Positions 43,590 to 55,501 of a DNA stretch of 64,000 nt are shown piece after piece. The notes below the pieces were generated by a model. The model did no database searches and was not told the origin of the DNA. It saw nothing but the letters and a program-made list of their open reading frames with translations. The DNA is taken from contig JAXIVH010000002.1 in NCBI GenBank assembly GCA_036785325.1, positions 288,001 through 352,000 on the forward strand, written 5' to 3'. This stretch comes from Urophycis tenuis (lineage: Eukaryota; Chordata; Actinopteri; Gadiformes; Phycidae). The translations under genes and the position numbers were made by a program. Within the stretch, counting starts at the first letter, position 1; each line of letters starts with the position of its first letter.

Positions 43590-44110
43590 ATAACAATCCC
43601 CTCGCTACTTGTGTTTATATCTAGCCTGTTCCATGTTTGTGGGTGTGTAGTGCTGTAAAGCAGTTTGTTACTTCGCGAGACATGAGACTACCGCGAGACT
43701 TTTGGTGGCAGACCGCCGCCACAGACTTGCATTTTCACTTTTTCAGCCCACAAGCACCAGGGGGGGTCGAAGCACCCACCAATCGTTCCATAACGTGTTA
43801 GAGAACCATCACAGCGACTCGTAACCTGCAATGTTAAGGTCCAAAAAGCTCAAAAAAGTTGCATAGTTACTCATTAAATTACATGAAATTACTGCACTTT
43901 AGAGCTTGATACCTGGCATTTTATATTTGATAGGGAGCAGCTCTGTGGCCTTCCTAATTTTTTTGCATCTTTTGTTGGCATCTAGAAATGCCTTGCATAA
44001 TTTTGCGTAGTTCACTAAAGTGCGTTTTTCGCCTTTCACCCCCACCCCCCATTCACACCCACATTCATTGGTCAGTCACACTCTGATTGCTTTTCCTTGA
44101 TAGCTGCCTG
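43590..44110. other. Non-coding stretch
   Basis: No gene, TIR or tail recognised. Confidence 0.3.
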
Positions 44111-46012
44111 ATCTCATGGCCCCGCCTTCCCTAAAGCTTCATACAATTTAGTCCATACATCATCAAATTGTTTTTCTGCGTTGCTGTCCCGCGACATTGT
44201 CCTTTCGATACTCAAATAATATTTCGTGTATCTTTTCCATTTTTCAAAGGATGGTGCTTCTTTATTTATCCAATTTTGCTAAATTAACTTTTTATATACC
44301 AATGAAGAGAGAATAATTTGCCACCCCATAGGGTACCTTATATTTTCCATATTTTGAAAGAGGCATATCTTTGGTGTGAGCATCAATTCACGTTTGCATA
44401 TCCTTGACATCCACTTCTCAATTTGATCCCAGACTTTTCGAATTTTTCTGCATGACCAAAAGTCATGAACGAGGGAATCACTTTGTGTGCTACATTTTAA
44501 ACATTTATCTGAGGAGTTACTATCAAATTTGTGAATTTTATCTCTGCTATAGTATATCCGTGTCATTACTTTGTATTGAATTAATCGTACATTTTCATTT
44601 GTAGTGACTTCATTTGTAAGTCGCAAACAGTCCTTCCATCTCTTCCCTGCATCTTTTATATCTAAGTCAATGTTACGGGGGTGTGTGTTTTCTTGGTTCT
44701 TTTCTGTTCCTGCCTGTAGGTGGCGACTGGGCGGAGCTAAACCACTAGCCCAGGAGTGACGATGTGATTGGTGGCCGGCCCACGAGCATAAAAGCTGGCC
44801 CAGTTCCAAAATGTCGTTCTCTCTCTCACTCTGGTGTGGTCCTCGCTAGCGACCGACTGGCTGGTGATTCGTGCAGTTGGCCGTTCTGTGTTATTGGGGC
44901 TATTGCAAACTTCCTCACATTTTGGTTGTAGGCTCAGGGAGGGTAGCGTATTAGAGCGGAACCTTCACCTTTTATTTTTCTTGGGAGCGACCTGTGCCCC
45001 CTTGGAACGGGAGACAGTTTAGCTTCCCCACGGTTTAGTAAATAAGGTTGAGGTTTTTCTTTAATCGTTTTCCCTTTCCTATCATTTTTGCAATTTGTCC
45101 CTGTTATTTGTTTATGGGAAAAGGTTGCCTGTGCTAATTTCATCCCGAAGCATAGGCAATCAAACTAATAAAAATCACGGCTTTTCCCTCAAAACCTGAC
45201 GTCTGGACTCACCTATGTTGCTCATCCATGTGGCGAGTGGATTCGTAACAGTCAACATTCCATTTATTATATATATTTACTAATAATTTGTCACTACTTT
45301 CATCTTTAATAAGGGTGTCATATGTAGCTCCTATTAATCTCCTCTTTTTGTCTCCGTCCTTTTTTAAACTTACCCCTATTTCTGTAGCTACCCCGTAGTT
45401 GAGGTCCATATTGTCTCTCATCCAATTTTTCAGTTGCAGGTATCTAAACTTTTCTATTTCTTTTAGTCCGTATTTATCTTTAAGCTCCTTATATGAGCAT
45501 ATTGCTCCTTTTGTTATGATATCCGCTATTGTTTGGATTCCTAATGTCTTCCATGTTCCCCAATTAATTTTTGTATTTTGAATCCTTATAGACGGATTAT
45601 TGAATATTTCTATATGTCTTGGAATTTGAATTTCGTGTCATATTTGCTTTTCTATTTTTTCCCAAGCATTTAATGTACTGTTTATTATAAAGTTTGTTGT
45701 TCTACACTTTTGCTTATTGAATATGGTGGACAGGTAATTTTTGGGCATTAACTGGTGACTTTCAATATCAATCCATGAGCTTTCGTTTACATTGTTTATT
45801 ATATGGTCGATATAAAACATTTGAGATGCCAGATGATAGTATTCTAAATTGGGTAAATTCAGACCTCCCTCCTCCCGTGGATAATGCAATAGTTTTGTCT
45901 TTAGTCTGTGAGCTTTATTTGACCAAATGAAGGACGATACAATTGAGTTAACCTCTTCAAAAAATGCTTTTGGTGGAGTAATTGAGATAGTTTGGAATAT
46001 ATATACAAATTT
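44110..46012 (-). pseudogene. L1-type LINE ORF2, C-terminal part, split by a solo LTR
   Basis: Read on the minus strand from 46012: a post-RT region (SSFIWSNKAHRLKTKLLHY in a broken frame, then PREEGGLNLPNLEYYHLASQ), IESHQLMPKNYLSTIFNKQK and, before the LTR, LIKDESSDKLLVNIYNKW. After the LTR it resumes DAGKRWKDCLRLTNEVTTNE, YYSRDKIHKFD and a zinc-knuckle-like CLKCSTQSDSLVHDFWSCRK. This order is the C-terminal third of fish L1 ORF2. Stops and frameshifts near 45420-45640 and 45890 show decay. Only the 3' part of the element is present. Confidence 0.82.
44671..45250 (+). mobile_element. Solo LTR, 580 bp, 5-bp TSD
   Basis: Starts TGTTACGGGGGTGTGTG and ends GGATTCGTAACA, giving a TGTTACG/CGTAACA inverted terminal pair. 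GTCAA flanks both sides (44666-44670, 45251-45255). A TATA-like CATAAAAGC lies near 44790 and an ACTAATAAAAATCACG signal near 45165. No internal retroelement remains, so it arose by LTR-LTR recombination, probably of a Gypsy-type element. It splits the L1-type ORF2. Confidence 0.95.
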
Positions 46013-46440
46013 TGGCAGCCAGTCATCTTGAACAGATTTACCTTGGTTTCAACTGGGTTGTTTTTAAATGTGCTTTATTGCTCCAGAGCAGCTTAGAATT
46101 CCAAAAGGCCACTTGGAGTTGCATGTTTAATATGCCAGAACTTGGGAGCACTTTTATTTTAACTCATATCTTCTTGATTTTATTAATCTTTTCTTATATA
46201 TTGTGCATACTGTTTTTTTATGTACTGCCTTTCTTTTTTTTTTCTTTTTTATCACAAATTCATGGGGATGTGATAGGCTTACTTGAGAGCAGCACAGTGC
46301 CATCTTTAATTTAGTCCAGTTTTCTTTATTTTACTCCACCATTGGATAGCCAGGCCTTGGAATGTGAATGCATTTACAATGGGTTATATTGCAATTATAA
46401 TTATTTTCGTTAGTTATAAAAAAAAAATTAAAAAAAAGGA
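46013..46440 (+). other. Non-coding, ends in an A-rich tail
   Basis: AT-rich DNA ending in two A-runs (about 46418-46438). It resembles a retroelement 3' UTR with poly(A), lying directly before the plus-strand L1. The source is not identified. Confidence 0.35.
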
Positions 46441-46681
46441 GTCGAGCTAAACAGGAACAGAAGTTCTAAACTAGTTTAGCGGGTGCAGCGACTGCACAAT
46501 GGTTTGTCTGAAGCTATGTTGGGATTTTCTTGCCTTTCAGTTGTGGAAAGGCAGAAGTGGGTGGGGGGGTGGTGTGTTTGTTCGTTGTTCTTGTTGCTGT
46601 CTGCATGTCTTTTATCTTACAACAATGCCGCTTTGTAAAAAAAACTCATGTTTGAAATAAGTACAATAATAGTAAAAACAC

Positions 46682-49600
46682 ATGGTAGCTATGACCTCTT
46701 CTAATGCTAAAGAGGAAAGTCTGGTGCAATATGTCAGTTGGAATACGAAAGGTCTTAATGCAGCTGTGAAGCGGGGTAGAGTCCTGGGCCATTTAAAAAA
46801 ACTTAACACTGACATAGCATTCTTACAGGAGACCCACCTGATGAACCAAGATCATTTTAGGCTACGAAAAGGGTGGGTTGGCCAGCTTTTTCATTCAACT
46901 TTCCACTTTAAGTCTAGAGGGGCTGCAATTCTAATTAATAAAAACATTCCTTTCATTTCCTCCTCTGTTGCCTCTGACGCACATGGTAGGTTTGTAGTGG
47001 TGACTGGGTGCCTGTATAATACTCTTACCCTTACATTAGTCAGTGTGTACGGTCCTAATTTTGATGATGAGCATTTCTTTTCCACATTTTTTGCATCTCT
47101 CCCCGATTTGAATACCCACCGCCTGATTATAGGAGGGGACTTCAATTGCGTCCTGGACCCCAAACTCGACAGGTCATCCAATAAAACCCAAACATTGACA
47201 AAATCTGCCAAACTGATTAGATCTTTTATGGACACCTTTAAAATTACTGACCCCTGGAGGTTCAAGTATCCAACATCTCATAGTTATTCCTTTTTCTCCC
47301 CGATCCATCATTCATATAGTCGAATTGATTATTTTCTTACTGATTGCAAACTTCTCCCTGCGATTAGGCGGTGTGACTACGAGGCTATCGTCATCTCAGA
47401 TCATGCCCCACACCAAATGCAGCTGGCTTTTTCCAACAAACATATGCCCAGGACTTGGCGCTTTAACAACTTGTTACTAGCAGATAAATCATTTACAGAC
47501 TTTTTAAAAACCAATATTGAAGTGTTTTTGATAACTAATGACACAGGAGAAGTGTCCAAGAGCACACTGTGGGAAACTTTGAAAGCCTACCTTCGTGGCT
47601 AAATCATTTCCTACATTGTGGGTACCAACAGACTGCGTACTGAATGTATCTCTAGTCTTACCCATAAGATCTTAGATTTAGATCGCTCTTATTCTGTATC
47701 GCCCAGTCTTGATCTCTACAAACAAAGACTGGCTTTACAGACAGAATTTGAATTGTTATCCACAAATGAAACTGCACAGCTCTTGTAGCAAACACGTCAT
47801 AGATCTTACGAGCATGGTGAGAAAGCTGGGAAACTTCTGGCCTTACAAATCATAAAATCAGCTGCCTCTAGAATGATAACTGAGATTTGTGCACAATCTG
47901 GGCAAACAATTCTTGATCAGCAGGATATTAATGGGGAATTTGAACAATTCTACACTCATTTATATTCTTCAGAGTCTGAAGGTGATCCCACTTTAGTAGA
48001 TTATTTTTTCAGTAAGTTGAATATTCCGACTATTTCCGAAGAGGATAAAGCACAACTTGAAGAACCTCTGTCTCTTGAGGAACTAAATAATGCTATCAAG
48101 AGCATGCAAACCTCTAAAGCTCCGGGTCCTGATGGATATAGCTCTGAATTTTACAAAGCCTTTTCAGATATGCTCTCCCCTGTACTTTTTGATGTCTTTA
48201 ATGAATCATTCAGCGCTAATACACTTCCTGCCTCTTTTTACCAGGCCTGCATTTCTCTTTTATTGAAACAGTATAGGGACCCTCTTGACCCAGGCTCATA
48301 CAGGCCCCTCAGCCTTCTGAATGTAGACACAAAGATATTAGCGAAAACTTTGGCCACCCATTTAGACAGAGTCCTTCCCACAATTATTTCACAGGACCAA
48401 ACAGGCTTTATTAGGAATAGACTTGTATTTTCAAACCTTTGTAGACTCTACAATATTATTTACACTTCCAGCCCAACCTCCTGCCCAGAGGTGCTCCTCT
48501 CACTGGACGCTGAAAAAGCGTTTGACCGAATTGAATGGGATTTTCTTTTTTCTGCATTGGACAGATTTAGATTCGGCAGGAAGTTCATTTCTTGGGTCAG
48601 TCTTCTTTATGTTTCCCCATCGGCTTCAGTCCAGACTACTGCTTTTAGGTCAAAATATTTTCCCTTACGGCTTGGCACAAGACAGGGGTGTCCTCTTTCT
48701 CCTCTGTTATTTGCACTTTCCATTGAGCCCCTGGCTGTTGCCCTACGATCACTCAATGGCTATCAGGGAATATTCAGAGGAGGGAGGGAGCATAGTCTCT
48801 TTGTATGCGGACGATCTGCTCTTATATATTCAGCTCCCTCTCACATCTATTCCTAATATTATGTCTGTTTTGAAAACGTTTGGCACGTTTGGCTAAGAGT
48901 ACACTGTTCCCCATAAACAACGCTGCCCAGGTTGTGTCATATTCCCAGTTCCCATTCAGGTTGGTCAATGGATCTTTCAAATATCTGGGAGTAGTTGTAA
49001 CAAGGTCTGTCCAATTATTGTTCAAATTTAACTTTAAACCTTTATTTGAACGCACTGTTAGGAATTTTGGTAGATGGTCCCATCTCCCTCTGTCTAAGGC
49101 AGGGAGAGTTAATGCCTTGAAGATGAACATTCTTCCCAAATTTCTGTTTCTTTTTCAAACCATTCCCATCATTATTAATAAGTCTTTTTTTAAACAATTA
49201 GACAGCAAAATATCCCGTTTTATCTGGAATAAGAAAACCCCTAGAATTAGAAAAGATTTTTTGCAAAGACCTAAACGTTCTCGGGGCATGGGCCTCCCAA
49301 ACTTCCAGTACTACTACTGGGCCTGTAACATACGAGCTCTCTCTTTCTGGGGACAGTCCCCTGGCTCAGAAGAGCAACCTGCCTGGTTGCAGATTGAGCA
49401 GGCCTCATGCCATCCTACTTCCTTGAGTGCGTTGTTATTCTCTTCCCTTCCAATACCATTTGAATATGCCAAATCAAATCCTGTTGTGAAGGAATCATTG
49501 AAAATTTGAACTAAGATAAGGCGACACTTTGGCTGGTATGCCAAATCCCTTCTAGCCCCTCTGTGTGCAAATCATCACTTTCATCCCTCTCTGTTAGACA

Positions 49601-50485
49601 ATTCTTTTCAACTATGGGCTCATAATGGTGTTTCAAAAATGAAAGATCTTTATATTGATGCCATTTTCCCATCTTTTGAATCACTGCGTAGTAAGCTTGA
49701 ACTGCCTCAATCTCATTTCTTTCGTTTTTTACAAATTTGTGACTATATAAGATCTAATACAACTTATTTTCCTAATGCTCCTACCCCCACACAGATGGAC
49801 TCTTTATTTTCAGTCGATCCTTCATCTAGAGGGGTGATATCATACATATACAATCATATGTCTAACCAGATAGATGTATCCCTAGATTTTCTGAAATCTG
49901 CATGGGAGGAAGATTTGGGCATTGGATTTTGGACTTGACAGAGGAGCAGTGGATAGGGGCACAGAAGGGAGTGCACTCAGCATCTATTTGCACCAGACAC
50001 GGGCTCATACAGTTCAAGGTGCTGCATCGCTTGCATCTCTCCAAGGTCAAGCTTGCTAATTATATCGTAACATTGATCCTTTATGTGACCATTGCAGGGC
50101 GTTTCCCGCCTCACTGGGTCACATGTCCTGGCTGTGTCCGAAGTTATCAGACTTTTGTAATTCCATATTTAAAACCTTGTCTGATGTTTTTGGTCACAGA
50201 CTGGAACCAGATCCGGTGTTAACTCTATTTGGGGTACTGAGTGAGGACAGTCCTTTAAAAGGATCGGCCTCCACTGCAACTAGGATTATAGTTCTCTTGG
50301 CACGCAGATTAATTCTCTTGAACTGGAAACAGACATGGCCTCCCTCTCATACTGCTTTCATCAATGATATTATGCAACATCTCAGATTGGAAAAACTCAA
50401 ACATACTCTTAAAGGTTCTATTGAACTTTTTTACAAGACTTGGCAACCCTTTATGGACTCCATAGAGTCCAGCCATTCCTCTTAA
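46682..50485 (+). pseudogene. L1-type ORF2: endonuclease and reverse transcriptase
   Basis: Endonuclease (46682-47602): VQYVSWNTKGLNAAVKRG, FLQETHLMNQ (E), LIIGGDFNCVLDPKLD, SRIDYFLTDC and VISDHAPHQM, so all landmark residues are present. Stops at 47600-47602 and 47786-47788 separate it from the RT in the same frame: SKAPGPDGYSSEFYK, SYRPLSLLNVDTKILAK, LLSLDAEKAFDRIEW (A) and GTRQGCPLSPLLF (B). A frameshift near 48780 moves SLYADDLLLY (catalytic YADD) to another frame. The C-terminal region (PLSKAGRVNALKMNILPKFL, SRFIWNKKTPRI) continues to 50485 with further stops. Stops and shifts are few, so it is moderately old. Confidence 0.88.
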
Positions 50486-50709
50486 CATTGGCTACCTTTA
50501 TGAAGCTATACTATTGTAATGATTTTGATATGAAGCAGCTAATTCACCTATCGCTAAGCCCCGCCCATCGAACGGCGATGAGCCAATGACAATTCGGCGC
50601 CAGCTACACTCGGACATTGGCTCGGACAGCTCCATTGAAAATGTATTGAGGGTCAGCGAAATATCAAATTATATGTTATTTAAAAGTACAGAACAGGCCT
50701 GTAAAAAAA

Positions 50710-53700
50710 ATGGGGAAGAGGTGTGCATGGGGGAAGTGCAACACTGACAGCAGGTATCCCGAGAGAATGCAAAATGGGGTGTATTTTATCCCTTTTCCCA
50801 AGCCGAAGCAAGACAAACACAAATGTTTACTTTGGATCAGTCTGTGTGGTAGGCCATACAATCAACTCAACGTGAGCAGGATTAACAAGGATGTATACGA
50901 TTGTTCAAAGGTAAGCAACGTTAGTACTTTGATAATCATTGGTTTTAATATACAAGTCACTTTAACAAACGACGATAGCTTGTATTCAGCTTTAGTTCAA
51001 GTTAGCAAGTCGCTGCTAATATAAACGAAGGTTGGCTGAACTTTCCCTGCACGAGAGATGAACATCGGTCAGCTGTCATTACGTTGACATTCACACTGTT
51101 TGTCTCATCTTTTGTAACGTACTTTTGTTAGACTATAGTCTAATCGTACATCTTACCTGTTGAACTTGCTATCCAAGTGTCGTCTGAAAAGTAGTCTCAC
51201 CCAGTCTTACTATGCCGAACGTAACACTGTAGATATCGCTAACACTAGCGAAATGTATCACCTAAAATGCGTCAGGGCTAGTTACAGAACTGGCTAGTCT
51301 CCGCTTATGATTTAAGTGTCAAAGTAGCTATACAAATGTTTGTTTTTCTTTCTTTTTTTTAATCTGATAATAAAAACAATAGGATGGGCTCGGCGGCTAA
51401 ACCTAATGCATTTTTTTGTTCTTATTAAGCATTTGGTTAATGGTAAACCCAGCAAGGAGTTTCCCCATCCTCTCCCAGCTAGGCCTATTGGAACTGCTGC
51501 TGAAAAAACAGGCCGCCCATCGCCAAAAAACAGGTAGGCTATGCCACTTACATATTGATTTAATCATTTATGCTCTATTTCAGTGAATGTGCTCACCACA
51601 AATTTCTTTAATTCATGTTAAATGATTTACAGAAAAAACAAATCAATCATAACAGATCAGGATCAAGAAAGTACAGAAACAGGTAAGGATCATTTTTTGT
51701 GATGAAAGTTATTTTCATGAAATTCATGAAGTTTTGACAACATGGTATTGATGAACGGATCATCTCTTTGAATCTTTTCTGTGTACATGTCCTTCCTTGT
51801 GTAAAGGACAAAATCACAAAAGTCAAGTCCACTTAAGAGGAGTTGTCCCTGAATTTGAAAATAACAGTTATGTTTTCTTGACACTGCTATATTTTGCCCG
51901 TCATTGACCACGTAGAAGTTTTTGATGACGGAGGCTGCCTCAACTACTGTTAAATCTCTAGCTCCAAAAGGACACTTAATTTCCAGTAAGCCCGTTTGCC
52001 CATTGTCACATATGATGCCGTCTGGTGTTGCGCCAAGATATGGCAGCTCTGGTTGGAGGAGCAGGCCGGCATCATGCACATGGACATGTGGATAGGTGTC
52101 CTGGTAGAGCTGCTTGGCTTTTGGTTCTGTGGCAGTGCCATAGCTTGTTGACTTTGCTGTGAAAGGTTTTGGGTAGTATGTAGACTGGATAAATTCATCG
52201 GTGACCTTTTTCCTTTTAATTACTTTCCAAAACTCTGAAGCGGTCAACCTTCCCTCTCTCTCTTTATGCCACCGATCACAGGGAGCCTGCGCCTGTGTCT
52301 CCAGCTGAATTTTCCTGGCCTCCTCCAGGTTGAAGACACGTTCCATCTGCTGTGTACATTTTGGAATGCAAATGTTTTGAGAGAGGGGCATGGGAATGTT
52401 GTTTGTGCATGTAGAGGGTATAGGTGAGGAGGATGATGGCTTGCTGAACAGAGGAAGCTACAAAAAAGAGAAAAGAATCATGTGAAAAACAAAATGCAAG
52501 CAGTAACATAGCCTACATTACTATATTTTTATTCCACAATAACAATTAACTTGTCTACAGGGCATCCAGTGGAGGAACAGAAGGAGGAGAAACAGAAGGA
52601 GGAGGAACAATCAACAGAACCACTACAGCTGTTAGACCAGCATTCACCAGCGTCTGAGCAATCTACAAGGGATGACGAACTGCAGAGATTACGGGCTATG
52701 CTCGCACAGAGGGATTCTGAAATAAGTACACTAAAGAAAAATCTGATACCTAAACCAAATGAATTGACACCAGAAATACTATTGCAAAGCTCCATCTCAA
52801 ATTATTTTCAATACTCCACTGGTTTCACATATCAACGGTTTAACCAGCTATGTTTTGTGTTTTTTTTGTGTGATGTGCCCACCACTGCAACATCCCCACA
52901 ATCTCATGTGCCAGTGACATACAAGAGAGTGGATCAGTACATAAATGGAATGCCACTGCGCCATCAACTTTTATTAGTTTTAATGAAGTTACGGCAACAT
53001 TTTGATTTGAAGGATCTGGCTTTCAGGTTTCAGATTCCAGAACGTAGTGTGGGCACCCTCTTTAATTCATGGGTTGACTACATGTTTTGTGTGTTGGGAG
53101 AACTCCCTACATGGCCACACAGAGATGTTATAACTTCTCAGATGCCAGAAAACTTTAAAAAAGAATTCCCAACTTGTCTCGCAATACTTGACTGCACTGA
53201 AATTAAGATACAGAAGCCAAGTTCACTCGTGCTACAAAGCCAAAGCTACTCCAGTTATAAATCCACCAACACTTTAAATTCTTTAATTGCATGTGATCCC
53301 CGTGGCGCAATCATGTTTGTGTCTACCCTTTTCACTGGATCCCTTTCTGACAAGGAGATTGTTCAGAAAAGTAACTTTCTTGAACTAATGGTTACACTCA
53401 TGAAACACAACTATCTAATCGAGGGAGATGGTGTGATGGTAGATAAAGGATTCCTCATTGAGAATGATTTCCAACAAATTGGCCTCTAAGTAAACATACC
53501 CCCTTTTGCTCAGACAAATAAACAATTGTCAGCCACTGATGTCACAAAGACAAAAAAGATAGCTGCTCACAGAGTGCATGTAGAGAGGGCAATAGCCAAA
53601 ATAAAAAAATTTAAGATTGTGTCGGGGAGAGTACCGAACATCAGACTGGGCAACATAAATCAGATATGGTTTGTTGTGAGCATGTTGACTAATTTCCAAC

Positions 53701-53714
53701 CCAACATACTGTAA
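50710..53714 (+). pseudogene. THAP-domain DDE transposase of element 2 (one in-frame stop)
   Basis: Four exons with matching phases: 50710-50910 (67 codons), 51430-51533, 51633-51682 and 52561-53714. THAP: KRCAWGKCN (C-x4-C), CLLWISLCGR and VYDCSK joined to HLVNGKPSKEFPHPL (C...H), split by intron 1. A coil (DDELQRLRAMLAQRDSEIST) precedes the DDE_Tnp_4-like core: HQLLLVLMKLRQHFDLKDLA, AILDCTEIKIQKPSS (D), MVDKGFLIEND (D) and HRVHVERAIAKIKKF (E). The only lesion found is TAA at 53487-53489, between the second D and the E. The last YqaJ exon lies antisense within intron 3. The role would be excision and reinsertion via the TIRs. Confidence 0.88.
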
Positions 53715-55173
53715 AACACTTCCCAGTCCAGTTCCCTCAAACAGATGCAGAGTTTCTACATCTAATGTGCAAACTGATGTAAATAAAATATTTCAACGGC
53801 ATGGCTACATTGTACATTGTTTATATTCTGTTATATCTTTTGTATATATATATATGTGTATATATTTTCAGATGGAAAACAAAATAAAGCACTCTATATC
53901 AATACTCAGAATCATCCTTTCCCTCCACATATCACATTCGGTAATAATCTTTGGAACTGTAATGCAGTGTTACTGTAGTTATTTAGTTGCAATGTTGCAA
54001 AACCAGATTTTCACTTCCCTGTATGACATGCCACATTCAGATTAGGCTAAATAGTTACGTTGAGAAATACTGTGCTTAATTCCCTAGCCTACCTGATAGC
54101 TCAAACCACATCCAATTGGATATTCCTTTCCCTGTACAGACACTGTTGCAGTGGTGCGATTGACTAGGTAACTGTTCGGTGTCCCTGTCATGGTCTTTAA
54201 AAGGTCGTATACCTCTGGTTTCACACCTGACACTTTCCTAAAGGAAGTAAAATGAAATACACTAGTATGATGATGTTGCCTTGCTCTCTGCCAATAAATG
54301 CTGTACATGGATTCCTGTGTCTGTCATGCACTGCTGTTATTTGCAGAGTGCAAGGCAACAGGCAGACGAAACACACAAAATGCACGCTAAGAACACACAG
54401 GTCATTAAATAGTATTACATAGGCCTACTATATCATAGCAGTTTAATGCATGCAGCTTACCTGTTTGGCGTATAGGAGCAGGCTACTGGCTTTCTTTTCC
54501 TGTCCACCTTGGCTTTGGTGACCACAACCGTTGTTATGGGCTGGCTTTCGATTTGTTTACCTCTTGGACGGTGCCACTGTTGAGGTAGGCTAGTGCAGGA
54601 CGTCGCTCTGCTTTGTAGAAAGTCTACATAATGGACCAGTCCAACTATGTGGGCACAGTAACCTGGTTCCTCCCTAGAATTAGATATTTATAGATAGTTA
54701 TTAGATATTTCTCGATTGCTAGTTTTTGCGACCTTTCTCGTATTGGTTAACGTAAACATGTTTAACAAGATAGTCGCTGGCTCGATGCCTAGCCTATATG
54801 CCAACCATTGGGACACTAAACTTGCTTAACTAATGCTAAACTTAATAACATATGGCATTTCTACATCACAGAGGTAAATTAATTTGCTCGTACCCTGCTG
54901 TGCACGAACAGTGCTGGTCTCGGATGTCGTTGTTGATGATCTCTATAATGGTAAAATGAGGTTTCTCCCTCTTGCATTGGGATCGATAAATTATTGCCTC
55001 CAATTTCAGTCTGTTACCCACCATCTCTACTCTAACATTTTTAATGTAATCCTCCAAAGCATAATTAAGTCCTTTTTTATAACTTCTAGACGAAATCAGG
55101 TTCTTTTTAGACCAAAATGCCTGTAAAGCCTGTTTTGGTTGATGGTTGCATTGTCAGCTGTTAATGTTGTCAT
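51690..55173 (-). pseudogene. SWIM zinc finger / YqaJ-type nuclease gene of element 2 (one probable frameshift)
   Basis: Minus-strand exons: 55173-54894, starting MTTLTADNATINQNRLYR, with a frame change in an AAAAA run near 55110, then RSYKKGLNYALEDYIKNV and DQHCSCTAG; 54673-54461 (EEPGYCAHIVGLVHYVDFLQ, completing the SWIM CxC-x7-CxH, then VVTKAKVDRKRKPVAC); 54237-54093 (KVSGVKPEVYDLLKTM); and 52457-51690. Donor, acceptor and phase agree at each junction. The last exon holds RLTASEFWKV, YLGATPDGII (D) and GLLEIKCPFG (E-x-K), then CYFQIQGQLLLSG: a PD-(D/E)xK nuclease as in YqaJ/lambda-exonuclease-like proteins. Intron 3 contains the whole catalytic exon of the transposase in antisense. Confidence 0.85.
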
Positions 55174-55291
55174 TTTGTTTCCTACCGCTCTGGCTCTGTT
55201 TGTCCGAGTTGGCAACAGTATCTAGGGGGGGGCGGGGCTTAGCGACAGGCTAATTGTTGACATTAATGCTGTTTACTGTTTGTTGTTATGT

Positions 55292-55318
<27 letters not shown>
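55292..55318. repeat. (GT)n microsatellite in the L1 3' UTR
   Basis: About 13 GT units. Confidence 0.95.
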
Positions 55319-55323
<5 letters not shown>

Positions 55324-55501
55324 TGAGTTTGTTAAGTGGGTGTATGCGTGCAGTTTTGATATGCCTTATGTATATATGTATGTATTTATGTATATATATG
55401 TATTTATACGCATATGTTGACATTGGTGGCTGTATGCGTTTGGTCCTCACTGTTTGTCTGTTACCTTGAACAATCAATAAACAGAAGTTTTAAAAAAAAA
55501 A

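Larger units (their letters stand above)
50545..55249. mobile_element. ISL2EU-like DNA transposon 2, 4.7 kb, interlocked THAP-transposase and SWIM/YqaJ genes
   Basis: 20-bp TIRs CCTATCGCTAAGCCCCGCCC (50547-50566) and its inverted partner (55230-55249) differ at one position. The host L1 3' UTR rejoins as GAAGCAGCTAATTGTTGAC, with GCTAATT present on both sides (50538-50544, 55249-55255). This implies a 6-7 bp duplication, although two extra bases (CA) precede the left TIR. It carries a THAP-DDE transposase (+) and a SWIM/YqaJ nuclease (-) whose exons alternate. It is much shorter and apparently younger than element 1. Confidence 0.9.
46441..55501 (+). mobile_element. L1-type LINE, near full length, split in its 3' UTR by a DNA transposon
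   Basis: 5' UTR-like DNA from 46441, ORF2 from 46682 to 50485, and a 3' UTR that stops at 50544 and resumes at 55256. It continues with a GT tract (55292-55318), an AATAAA signal (55476-55481) and an A-run to about 55501. The 50545-55249 transposon interrupts it. No separate ORF1 is visible. Confidence 0.85.
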
